Below, piece after piece: positions 32,094 through 43,000 of a DNA stretch of 64,000 nt. A program made the position numbers and the translations under genes. The stretch comes from Trifolium pratense. Taxonomy: Eukaryota > Streptophyta > Magnoliopsida > Fabales > Fabaceae. Position 1 is the stretch's first letter, and each line of letters starts with the position of its first letter. The stretch covers positions 60,094,409-60,158,408 of the forward strand of contig NC_060062.1 of assembly GCF_020283565.1 (NCBI RefSeq). The letters are read 5' to 3'. The notes beneath the pieces were generated by a model, which was given only the letters and a program-made list of their open reading frames with translations, ran no database searches and was not told the origin of the DNA.

Positions 32094-32270
32094 AGGGCTA
32101 GTGTGAAGTAACTTATTTTTGAGCTTATGCAAAACAACTTATGTAAATAAATAAGTTTTTATGTTAATTCATAAACTATCTTGACAAACTTATAATAATA
32201 CATAAAAACTTATTTATTTGCATAAGTTGTTTTGTAAAACTCAAAAATAAGTCATTCGAAACCGTCCCTA
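32094..32270. mobile_element. MITE with long arms
   Basis: Arms share AACTTATTTTTGAG and GCATAAGTTGTTTT in inverted order; ends are AGGGCTAGTGTGAAG and, inverted, TAGGGACGGTTTCGAA. It lies in the intron of the fucosyltransferase pseudogene. No target-site duplication is clear; it may be a hAT MITE. Confidence 0.6.
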
Positions 32271-33116
32271 ATTAGTACTACAACATGTTTAAAAATATTT
32301 TTAATATTGTGCTATGATTGATTCACAATGACATAACAAAGCTTTAAAAATTTCATATTTCAAACTAGTAAAATTTTCGAGTCATTGTTCGATTGGTTGA
32401 ATCGTATAGTTAGGATGGTTTGATTCTTTTTACATTGTAGTTTTATTAACTTTTTTAATACTTTTATAATATACGGAGTATATTTTTATTTATCATTCTA
32501 TTATAACCGAAACAAAACTAACTTGTAATTGCAAATTGGTTAGTTTTCGGTTCAATCGGTTAAACTAGTCTTTTCGATTTGGTTTTGAAAATATTGTGAG
32601 ATGATTACTTACCTTTGACATGGTGTTGTTATTGTTGACAATATTGTTATAGCTTCCTTTGATGTTGTCATCTGATTCGTTATGAATTCTTCCTCCAATA
32701 TTGGTTGTAACATTTGTAGAATTGTAGTGTTATTAGCATATTCACCTTCTCCAACAAGTAGCACCTTATCTTTTGTTAACCCCTCAAAGAGAGAGAAGCT
32801 TGAGTTTGAGTACATGAAGTTAACAATGAGAAAAACAGGAAGTGCTATGAAAATTACAACAAAGAATGGTGTGATGAATCTCTTGAAACTATGTACCATC
32901 ATATTCTTAGTGACATGAAAGATTTCCATGGTATATTGAAAAGAAAGAATTAATGTTAATTAGAGAGGAGAGTTTAGAATTCAAGAAGTAGAGAATTCAT
33001 GTGATATGACTTATGATCAAAGATATATTCTCAAGAAGCAAAAACCATGTGAACAAGAGTTTTTTTGGGTCTATTTCTTAATCATATATTTTTGGCATTT
33101 TTTTTTTCCTAATTTA

Positions 33117-34264
33117 GGGTCTGTTTGGTTCAAATGAAGGGAAGGAAGGAGAGAGATTTTTATGAAGGGGAGGGGAGGAAAGGGGAGGGGAGGGAAACTT
33201 TTATAATAAAATGCATGTTTGGTTCATAAGATGGGAGGGGAGGAGAGTTAGGAGATTTTAATTAAATATATGTTTGGTTCACAAGGGGAGGGGAGATGTT
33301 TTATTATTCATTTACATTTTTATCCCTATGATCTTGTTTGTTTTTTATTTTGTTAATATATCTATAATCTTACGACCACACATAATGCATATTCGTAAAA
33401 ATACACAATTTCTCGATCATAATGAATGATAATTCATCTAATCCTATATAGTATTTATAAAATTAAATTCTACATATACAAATGTATCTAATAATATATT
33501 AATAAATATAATAACACACCATAGAGTAAAATAATTTAGAGGAATATAGAAGCAAATTAATTATAGAATATGTAAAAAAAAATATAAAAGGTATTAAATT
33601 GGCCTGAAAAAGAAAAAAATCTTTGAGTAGTAGTAGCAAACATGTACTGCGTATCCATTAAAAAAAAAATGTACTGCGTAAGTTATAAAACAAATATATT
33701 AAACAAAATGGTTTTAAAAAAATAGCATACGTGATAAAAAAAATACTGTAACAAAAACTTTAAAGAAAAAAAAATTGAAAGTTAAAACCGTAAGAAATAT
33801 GCAGATAAAAAGCGATGAAAAATTAATTTGGTTGGGAGAGGAGAACCCACCTTGTGTGCCCCACAGGTTCCCGACGGAGATTAGTCATTGCTATCGGCGG
33901 TGGAAACTTCGTACCAATATCTTGGTAACCCAAAAAAAAAAAGCGATGAAAAATTGTACCTTAGAACAGTACAAAATAAGTAATATTTTGAGATTAAAAG
34001 GATAGTTTTGGCATTTAAAAATAATTATGAGAATAATTATGTCATTGTAATTAAAATTACAATAACATGTACATCTCACCTCACCTCGCCTCCAAATCCC
34101 CCCAATTTGGGGGGAAGCAAAAATTGAATTTATGAGGTATTTTGCTCCGCTCCCCTCCCCTCTCATATTCCTTCCTAAAAATTGAACCAAACACAAAAAA
34201 TTTAAAATATTCCCTCCCCTCACCTCACCTCCCCTCCCCTCCAAAATCCTCTAACCAAACACCC
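33117..34264. mobile_element. PIF/Harbinger-like non-autonomous element
   Basis: Ends are GGGTCTGTTTGGTT and, inverted, GGGTGTTTGGTT, flanked by TTA (33114-33116 and 34265-34267), the target-site type of PIF/Harbinger elements. Both ends have purine/pyrimidine-rich runs (GGGGAGGGGAGG). 1148 bp, no transposase frame. It carries a SINE insertion at 33825-33940. It lies upstream of the fucosyltransferase pseudogene's first exon. Confidence 0.75.
33825..33940 (+). mobile_element. SINE insertion with a 15-bp target duplication
   Basis: Flanked by exact direct repeats AAGCGATGAAAAATT (33810-33824 and 33941-33955) and ends in an A run. The body has CCGACGGAGATTAGTCATTG and GGTGGAAACTTCGTACC, shared with a relic at 18212. 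About 116 bp, probably 5'-truncated. It is nested in the PIF/Harbinger-like element, so it is younger. Confidence 0.85.
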
Positions 34265-34345
34265 TTAGAAAAGGACATTTTCAATAATTATAATGATGGC
34301 CATCTCATGACGTACATAAGGATGTAAAGAAAATAAAAACATTAA

Positions 34346-34351
<6 letters not shown>

Positions 34352-34425
<74 letters not shown>
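34352..34425. repeat. (AT)n microsatellite
   Basis: About 37 uninterrupted AT units. Confidence 0.97.
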
Positions 34426-34428
<3 letters not shown>

Positions 34429-34614
34429 TCTTTTTTAGCAAGAAATTATATATTAGAGTAAAAAAATGTAGCTCAAAAATTCAAGTTGGAAAGGGACAGA
34501 GAAGGTTGGATGTTATTAGAGCTTATCACTACTAAATTATTGAGTATAATAATTGAATACTAATAATGAATAAAATAAACAATTATAAGACATGTGTTCC
34601 ACACTAACCGGCTA

Positions 34615-34771
34615 CTCTCTGGTCCTATAAGTGAAGTTTTGTTTTTTTAGGTTCATTGTAAAATGAATATATTTAGACTATATTATAGTCTAGATAATAT
34701 AGTCTAGATACATCCATTTTATAATGAGCCTAAAAAAATAAAATTTCTCTTATATGTAGGATTGGAAGGAG
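34615..34771. mobile_element. Stowaway-like MITE
   Basis: Ends CTCTCTGGTCCTATAAG and, inverted, CTCCTTCCAATCCTA, flanked by TA. The arms can pair through ATTTTATAATGAGCCTAAA. Noncoding. Confidence 0.7.
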
Positions 34772-36840
34772 TAGTAACATTTTGTCAAAGGGTCTTGCTA
34801 ACATGTGCCCTTATGGCACACGTTAAAAATCCAAAAGTATAAACATTTTTTAAAATTTTATGTAATTAACTTATGATCAAATTTTAAAAATAAAGTAAAT
34901 ACATTAATTATGATAAAATATTTTCTTTTTTAAATCACTAACATGTAACCTTAGAGCACATTATAGATTTTTTCTTTATGAAAGGGTCTTGTTAACATGT
35001 AAAAGGGAAAGAAAAGAAAAAACCATGTCCCAGACTAACTAGCTGTTAACTTTTGTGAAAAAATAAAAGAAAACATCAAAGAAAAAAAAAACTAGTAAGT
35101 AACTATGAATGCAATACTATGACTTTATATATAGAATTATAAAAAAAAATTAACTCATATCTTTCAATAATAAATAAATCTTAAAAATTCTAACTAAACA
35201 GAAATATAAATTTTAAGTTCTAATAATATTTATTTTAAATACAAATCTAAAATATATCTAAATTTAAAATATTCAAAAAATATATTTTTAATTTTATAAT
35301 AAAATTTTTAAAAGATATTCAATCAAAAAAGAATGTTGAGAATAATATGACCAAAATCAGTATTTATTTTTTGTTGATAATGACTAAAATCATTATTTAA
35401 AGAAACATTATTTGCATTTTTCGACCTTTAGATATTGATGTAACAACAAGTTGTATTTTTAAGACTTAAAATGCATTGGTGGATGTTCTCATGAGCCCAA
35501 TTGGTAGGGATATCTCGTTTATTATGTGAAAGTTTGAGTTTAAATCTCGAATACTCCACTTATTCATCTTTTAAGATAAAATTTGTAGTTAAAAAATTGT
35601 TAGGTAGACTTTATTTTATGAAACTTCAAACTGAATTCTTTTTTCTTTTACTTTTCGTTTTATTTACTACTGTAATTCTTTTTTTTTGTCAAAAAAAAAA
35701 TACTATAATTCTTTTTTTGAAACAATACTATTTATATTTAATACTGTCTTTATAACGCCAATAGTCTTTTTATATGTTTTGTTTTAAAAAAGAAAGGGAA
35801 AAAAATTAAGTTGGTATAGATGTCGTTCCTTAAACGTTCTTCCCTCCCTCCCTATTCCTTAGGGTAGGAGTATTTCTCTTAAGCAGTCAACGTTGAAAAA
35901 CTATATTTTCAACCACCTCTGACCTCATTTGTGGAGTTGATCAGTTGATCTATGATCTTCTCTCTTGAACTTTGAGTTCGGCGAGAGAAAATTTACTTTT
36001 TAAATTTATTAAGAATCTAATATATCTAATCTATAATATGGTCTAGATATATTAGACTCTTAATGTATCTAAAAAGTTAACTTTCTCTTATATATAGGAT
36101 CGAATGGAGTATCAAAATAAGAGGGCCAAAAATACATTTAAGCCTTTTATTTTTAACTTATCTTTTGAAACATACAAAATTTAAACTACACTTTTATTGT
36201 ATAAGGAGATGATGCAAATAAAAAAACACCGGTTCTTTATAGGGCTAAGTATGGACCCGCGATCCGACTCGAAACCAATATAATCGATAATAAATTAAAG
36301 CATTTGGTCGGATATAGGTTGGGTCTCAGGCCAACAGTTGCGCAAAAACGAGCATGAACGGGTTCGGGTCTCTAAAATTATATCTCTGGGTAACTGAAAC
36401 TGACCGAACAACTATTAAGATACAAATTAATTTTTTTTCTTTCTCTCCCCCTCTCAATCTCATATTTTGTTCGCTTTGTTGTTTTTATCCATCTTTGATA
36501 TATAAAAGGAATGTTATATTTTACAAGCTTATAATATATTGAAGATGCAATTTTTGTTAGTGAAAACTAATAAATTACTCCCTCCTGCTTCAAAAAAAAA
36601 AATTACTCTCTCCCCGTTACACAATGATTGAGTCTCACATTGTTAAAAGATACCTCTAATTTTGACGATCACAATTGGAGTGTTAAGTGAAATCACAGCA
36701 TGCAAGTTTACCTCTAACTCCCGAATCATTGAAATTTAGGTTTTATTTCTTCCAATCAATTCAATTTCCTTCTATTTTTTTGTTGGATTGGATATATACA
36801 AATCGAGGTCTGATTTGTTGTGTTTATAACAAAGACTTCA
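34772..36840. other. AT-rich intergenic stretch with repeat relics
   Basis: A SINE relic at 35489-35610 (CCCAATTGGTAGGGATATC then CGAATACTCCACTTATTC) and a half MITE at 35985-36113 ending GGATCGAATGGAG are visible. No gene is recognisable. Confidence 0.5.
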
Positions 36841-37339
36841 ATGTCTGAGAGAGCATTGGAACTACTCGATTTACCTAAACATGGTGCTCCTAAATTACTC
36901 CTTGACATTGGTATTTCAATTCATTCTCTTTATCATTCATCATTATATACATTATTTGATTTTATTTGTGAATGTGAATGTGAATTTGAATGATTGTTTT
37001 GTTTAGTGTTGACGTCAAGTGAATTGAGATAAATTCACTGTTGCTTGTAACAGAAGTTATCTAGTTAGTTAGTTAGTTTTGATTGTTATGAGCAGTTTAA
37101 GTTTGTTGTAACTGCTTCTACTAGTTAGTTATGTTCCCTTAACTTGTATATAAGGTGTAACATAGAGCTTGTAAATATTGAGTTGCTTAATACAATTTCC
37201 CTTCATTTTCTCCTTCGTTAGGCTCAATCCGCGCCTTAACTCTGCAACCCATCTTCATCTTGTACCTTGCAAGATCTCTTTCATGGCATACTTAGCTCAC
37301 TATATCCACACTTTACATTTAGGTTGTGGATCGGGACTT
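36841..37339 (+). pseudogene. BUD23-like 18S rRNA methyltransferase fragment
   Basis: 36841-36910 reads MSERALELLDLPKHGAPKLL and then LDIG, with a GT donor after the first base of a Gly codon. The frame continues at 37323-37339, after a TTTAG acceptor, as GCGSGL. Together these make the SAM-binding motif I (LLDIGCGSGL) of BUD23/RID2-type methyltransferases. BUD23 homology stops right after GCGSGL, where an NKAP-like sequence begins. Intron and splice signals are kept, so this was copied as DNA, not from mRNA. 37005-37290 inside the intron resembles a copia LTR (TATAAGGTGTAAC, TTGTTGTAACTGCTTC). Confidence 0.8.
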
Positions 37340-38403
37340 ATCGCCGAGTCTGAATCTGATGAAGAATTGAAGGGATTGAGTTACGAAGAATATCGAAGGT
37401 TGAAGAGGCAAAAGACGAGGAAATAACTGAAACACTAACGTTAAGCCGAGTCCTCCGAGACGCGAGAATGATGATTTTGAACATGTTTACAAAGCTGAGG
37501 AAATTTCCGAGAAATTTGATGGAAAGAATGATAAGGAGGTTAAACAGAAAGCAAATTTTGAAGCGGAATTAAAATCTAAATTCGATGAATCTGTGGATTT
37601 GGACAGTGAATCGGAGGATCGACATTTGAGGAAGAAGAGAAGCAAAAGTTCAGTTCTTCTAAGAAACTGCGTAGAGATATTGAATCGGAATCAGTTCTTC
37701 TAAGCAGAGTAGGAAGTATAGTGATAGTGAATTGGAAGAAGAAGATCATAAGAGGAGAAGGAGAAGGAAGAGTAGCAGGAAGAAGAGAAGGTATACTGAT
37801 TCAGAAGGGAGTGAAAGTGATGACTCTGACTCTGATGATAGGGGGAGAAAGAGGAAGCGTTCTTCAAAACGGAGCAGAAAAAGAACTAAGAAATGTTCTG
37901 AACCTGTAAGTGAGGGTTCGGAAGAGAATGAATTGGGTTCTGATTCTGCTGTTGTGAAGAATAAGGAAGCAATTGATGATGTTGATGAGGCAAATATGGA
38001 TGAGGTTAATGCCGAGGCTCTAAAGTTAAAGGAAATGTTTGAGTTATGGAAGAAACCCCGCTTTTGATAACGAACCAACTCTTGGACCAATGCCTTTGCC
38101 AAGAGCTGAGGGGCATATCAGCTATGGTGTTGCACTGAGGCCTGGAGAAGGAGCTGCTATTGTGCAATATGTTCAACAAGGGAAACATATTCCTTGAAGT
38201 GGACACTAGACATCAGAGGATGAATGCAATTAGTATTAGGAAAGAAAACCAGGTATGTGGTGCAGAAGATAAGCGTGCTTTGGCTATGTTTAACTATGAA
38301 GAAAAGGCTAAAAGGGTGCATAAGGTTATGGCTTATTTGCAGCGGTCAGGATGTTGGTCCAACTCTTGATCCTTTTGGTGCAAAAAATGGCGCTGATGCC
38401 TGA
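37340..38403 (+). pseudogene. NKAP-like pseudogene
   Basis: Reads ESDEELKGLSYEEYRRLKRQ, then acidic and Arg/Ser-rich blocks (SRKKRRYTDSEGSESDDSDS), then PMPLPRAEGHISYGVALRPG, RHQRMNAISIRKENQV, KRALAMFNYEEKAKR and a tail ending PFGAKNGADA with stop at 38401-38403. These are in order the regions of NKAP, a nuclear RNA-binding and splicing-related protein. Several stops and frame changes break it (37425, 37700, 38065, 38197), and a block after GKHIP and another after LQR are deleted. It is intronless as seen. It cannot make a full protein. Confidence 0.85.
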
Positions 38404-40064
38404 TATTGATGTATGTAGCTTGTGTTCTTTCGCTTTATTTGCAGTTCTGATTATGTTATGTAGACAACCTATTTAAACTGAGAAAATAAAGATACATAAG
38501 CTTATTGTCTTCGTTAACTTAGCATTTGGATATTCAAACAGTGGTGTACGTGTTTCAATCAGGCACTAAGTAACTAGAATAACTTGGTTTAGTAAATACC
38601 GTGTATATCTGTTTATGTGAAATATCTACACAATGGTAGATTTATCATTTATTGCGACGTGCAAAATATGTGGATTGATTTTGATTTTAGAAACTAGTTT
38701 ATTTGCTTCCATTGTATTTTGGATGCGAAATGAGATTTCACAATACCATGTTTCCCTTCTTTCTTCTTGGCTGCAGATTGCTGATATGGTATAATTATGA
38801 TATGTTTATTGGGGCCTCACCTGGAGGCTCTACACTATCAAACTTGTTAAATCGGGTCAAAACACCATTCTTTTGCTGATATGGTATAATTATGATATGT
38901 TTTTGTTGCAAATATGCATTTTAACTGAGATGCTGTAGGGAGGTCAATTTGTTTCTGGTTCCCCTTGATGTAGTATTTATTATCTGGTTTGTCGTTCTGT
39001 TTTGTGCTTTAATTTATTCTTATAATGGCTTCTATTAACTGAGTGAATTTGTCGAAATGAAGCCTTAGAAAAGAGACTTTTAGCAGTTATCTCAAATTCT
39101 CAATACATCGACAATATGAACCTTATTCAAGTAGCAATCAAGGTAGTATGGATAAAATTTTGCACTGCCTATAAATTTGTACTTTCTAACCTTATACTCA
39201 AAGAGTTGTAACTCGTAAGCAACTACATAATTCATTCAACACGTCACTTTTTTAATTGCCAAGGGAAAATTGCCAAAATATTTTAAATTGTATCTAATAT
39301 AACTCATTCAACACGTCACTTTTTTAATAAATTGAATGACATATCAAGACTGTAGAAAAAAATTGGATGACATGTCAAAGAGTCTATGATTGAGTTAGGA
39401 GCAAGTATAACTCATCACTAACCCATCTTTGAGCTGCAAAGCTTTATTCCTCTAGCATGTAGGGAACTACCCCAAACAAAATTGTTCCTCACATTGTCTG
39501 TTGCTGTCAAAGTAGAGATCTACCCCAAACAACAGATGAACAAAATGTACCATGTCAATATTTCTCTTCCACGACCTAACCATTATTGATTATTACATAT
39601 TGGGCATTCATAACCATCAAGACTTAGAAAAAGACAGGCTAGTCAGTCAATATGGAGGAGGGGAAGAATATTCTGTCTAACACTCATTTTAATATTTCCA
39701 ATTCCCGAAACAAGTTCCGAAGAAATAAGCAAACTAAAAAACTTTAGTTACTCCCTTCTTCCTATTATATATTCAGAAGGCTTGCAATAGAAGGAATGCA
39801 GTCAGAAAATTCTAATTTGATATTAATATTGGCGATATATAGCAAGAACCAATTTTATGAATCACTGGCATGATCAACCTTCCAGTATCAAACTAGTTTA
39901 ATTTAACAAAAGAAACTACATTTTCATATCAATAATAAATCTTCAAAAGTTTGTTGCAAAGATTCCAAATTCATCTAATACCATAACCGGACAGTTTGAA
40001 CTTTGAAGTGTACGTAAGAACAAAAATTACTACATCATTTGCATGTACAAAATCCTGATAATAT
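38404..40064. other. Intergenic, no recognised gene
   Basis: AT-rich. Two direct copies of GCTGATATGGTATAATTATG occur at 38779 and 38876, and AACTCATTCAACACGTCAC is repeated at 39231 and 39300. The 3' flank of the helicase gene lies at its right edge. Confidence 0.5.
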
Positions 40065-43000
40065 TCACTCCTTACCCTTTTTCCCTCCCTTGTTTTTCTT
40101 GGGATTGTTTTCCTTCACTCTGCGTTTTTTATCTCCTGAATTGACTTTAGCAACTTCCCTGCTAAAATATAAAGCCATACTATCCAATCTCTCCTTTAGT
40201 TTTGATTGGCTGGACAGCATTTCCATTGCAAGAGAAATTAGAGTGTCATCAATCACCGAATCGCTGGAGAAGAGACAACAAAAAGATTAATAAGTAAAGC
40301 AAAAACAGAAAATGATATAGCAGTCAATGTCATAAAGTGCTGATAAGTATTGGAGAACTAACTAATAATTGTTTACAATTATTTATGACAAGTTACTTAT
40401 ATAAAACTTACCTCGTGCTCAGAGATTCTCGAAGCTTCTTCATTTTTTCAATAAAGCACAACAAATCCTCGTGACTGTCCTTCTCAATAATGAAATATCC
40501 AGTAACTGCAATATAATATTCCAAATCATCCTGGAGAGAAAGGAAAAAAAGTGAAGGAAAGAAAATCTTGTGATAAAAGAATATAAATATCAACTGTTTG
40601 ATATCGGCACATTGTATTCGAACATAACAAAAGAAATTGGCTGACCTTTAACATTAAGGAATTAGGTGAAACACTATTAAGACATGATACATCAGCTGCA
40701 GACACGAATTTTTCCAAGCGAGTCCAGAGGTCTCTCTCTCCATTTGATGCCTGATCAAAGACAGAAGCAGAGCTTTCATTTGGAAGGTTTGAAGAAAACT
40801 CCTTAGATGTTGAATCAAAGGCTTCTGTTGTGGTTTCCTCTCCCACACTGTCAGCCTCGTTAGCAATGTTTACAGCCTCCATCAAGTTGCCCGATTCCAC
40901 TTTTAATTGAACATCAGCAGGTAAGTCTAATGATAGTAAGAACCCATTCTTCAAATCCATCGAATGAAAAGCTCTAACAAATTTCATCATGGAGTGAATA
41001 TCTTTCTTGCCAAAATATTTCTGGGCACAATTTAGCAGAAATTTGTCTTCAATTTCGTACCGATCAGGGCTAGCACTTTCAATTTGTTTCCAAAGCTGAA
41101 TGTAATGTAAGCCAGTGTCAAACAATCCATCTTTTGCACAATTATCCAAAAAATACTTGAAGAGATTTCCACTAGCATACAATTCAGCTGCCCTTTCATC
41201 GTCACCAGCTAAACGAAAGCAATCGCCTGCCCTTTTCCAATCAGGCTCTTCACATATTTCCAAGTAAAGCTCCCCTATTAGCAGAAATAAGATTAATTTT
41301 GAAGAGTAGCCTAAACATGACAATCAATTAAAATGTTTGTACAACAAAATAAGTCAAATCCCTAAAAAATCAAATGGATTCATCAACAAATAAACAAATT
41401 ACATGCACTCACATAACCTGAAGTCAACTAATATAGTATCAGTAACTAAAACAAAAGTTCAGTAATATTGAAAGTTTTTTTTTAGTATCAGTAACTAAAA
41501 CAAAAGTTCGATACTTTCTTGTTAGTGTAAATGAAGGATAAAGCTTCATGGTAAATATAATTATTTTTTTAACTACATGAAATAGTTCTTAAAGAGTAAA
41601 CTAAAGAAACAATAACATGAAAATAACCCTCGAATTATTATTCTAAATTTGAGGATTGCTAAACTTGGAAGAAAGATGCTCTGCTATATTTACAATACTA
41701 CAAAGATGCGAATATAAGCCGTCTCCCCCTAAACAACTGTGAGCATAGAAGTGTAGTACTGTTGTTTAGTGGTGAAGAAGAAATTTATTAAGGTGGGTAG
41801 AAAAGAGGAATCCTCTTAGACAAAAGGACAAAAAAATTGACAGAAACAAGCATCCCAATACCACAACATACAAAATCAAAATCACCGGAAACAGTTTCCA
41901 AATGTTGTTACATATAGATGCCAAAAAAGCTGAAGTTCGTACCTGCTCTTTTATAGTTTCCCAACTCGATAAAACATTCGGCACTACACTCGGCCATTCC
42001 TATGCTTTCATAAATGCTAGCAGCTTCCATTAGCGCTTCATTTGCATTTTGAGGGAACTCATGTAAACGGTTTGCAGTTGCCCTAAGGCTAGCAGCCTTA
42101 GACCTTTTTTCCCAATAAGAGTCCCGGGCTTTTTCAAAACATATTGTAGCCATCTCAAAGTTACGTTGTTGATATAACTGCATAGAATCAGTCACAATAA
42201 TATATCATTTGTAGCAAAAAGAATACTAGACAAAAGAGGCACATCTAAAACTTAGCTTTATGCTTTACACAATAATAAAAGTATAAAATTATTAGCCATA
42301 TAGCATAATATCACCTATGAGGTATTTAGATTTAGGAATAATTGAAGTTGCAGAGAAAATTATTATAAAAATCTAATAAAAAAGGAGACATATTAATAAA
42401 ACCCAATACTAGGAAAGCACATTGAATAAACCTCTTTGCCACGTGACTTCCATTCTTCTGGACTACTTGCCACTTTCATTGCCTGACCAAGTGAATCATC
42501 CAGTTCTTTGAACTGTACAAGACACTTCCTTTTCCAATAATCAAACATAGGTTCACAATATTCCTCCTTTGTATTCTCGCATATCCACAATCTCTGTCTT
42601 GCACGAGTTATAGCAACATATAGCTGTTTCAGCTCTGAGCACAAAATATTGTGTTTGGAATCATTGAAACTTTGAAAAGAGTTGGATTTTCTTGGTTCCA
42701 GCATAGCTTGGTCCTTCTTATACTGACAAATCACCCTCCATCCATTTTTCAAAGGTGAACTGCCGAAAAAGTTATACAACAAAACATCCTGCAAAAGAAC
42801 ACAGATGGCCATTAAAATAAATAAACATAACATTCAAAACAAAATTGAATCAAATATAATGATTTTTAAACTACCTGAAACTCAAGCCCTTTGCACTCTA
42901 AAATAGTTAGAACAAGAGCTTGTTTCCCAACATGTTCAGAAATTTCTTTTCTAGCATCATCATCACGTACCAAAATTACTTGCTCTGCTCCAAAGCCAAC

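Larger units (their letters stand above)
21570..32929 (-). pseudogene. GT37 (xyloglucan-type) fucosyltransferase gene, split by a retrotransposon
   Basis: Exon 1 (32929 to about 32605) encodes a type II Golgi membrane anchor (FFVVIFIALPVFLIVNFMY). Exon 2 starts at 31530 and carries the GT37 catalytic domain: YLIWTPANGLGNQMVSIA, KIGLQIRVFNP, TTSLSTFGYVAQGLGN, SMEPCYHAP. At 30091 the coding sequence meets an LTR. The last 36 codons, ending KLVN and stop at 21572-21570, lie on the far side of the element (21679-21570), in frame once the element and one copy of the 5-bp repeat are discounted. A separate lesion is in exon 1: near 32720 the reading frame shifts by one base, because the frame that matches exon 2 at the phase-0 junction (TCAAAG|gtaagt to TTTAAG|GTGCTA) differs from the frame of the ATG. 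The family adds L-fucose to wall glycans; this copy is predicted non-functional. Confidence 0.9.

Noticed and set aside
37746..38102. Minus-strand Ser/Leu-rich ORF
   Set aside because: Antisense shadow of the Arg/Glu/Ser-rich NKAP pseudogene.
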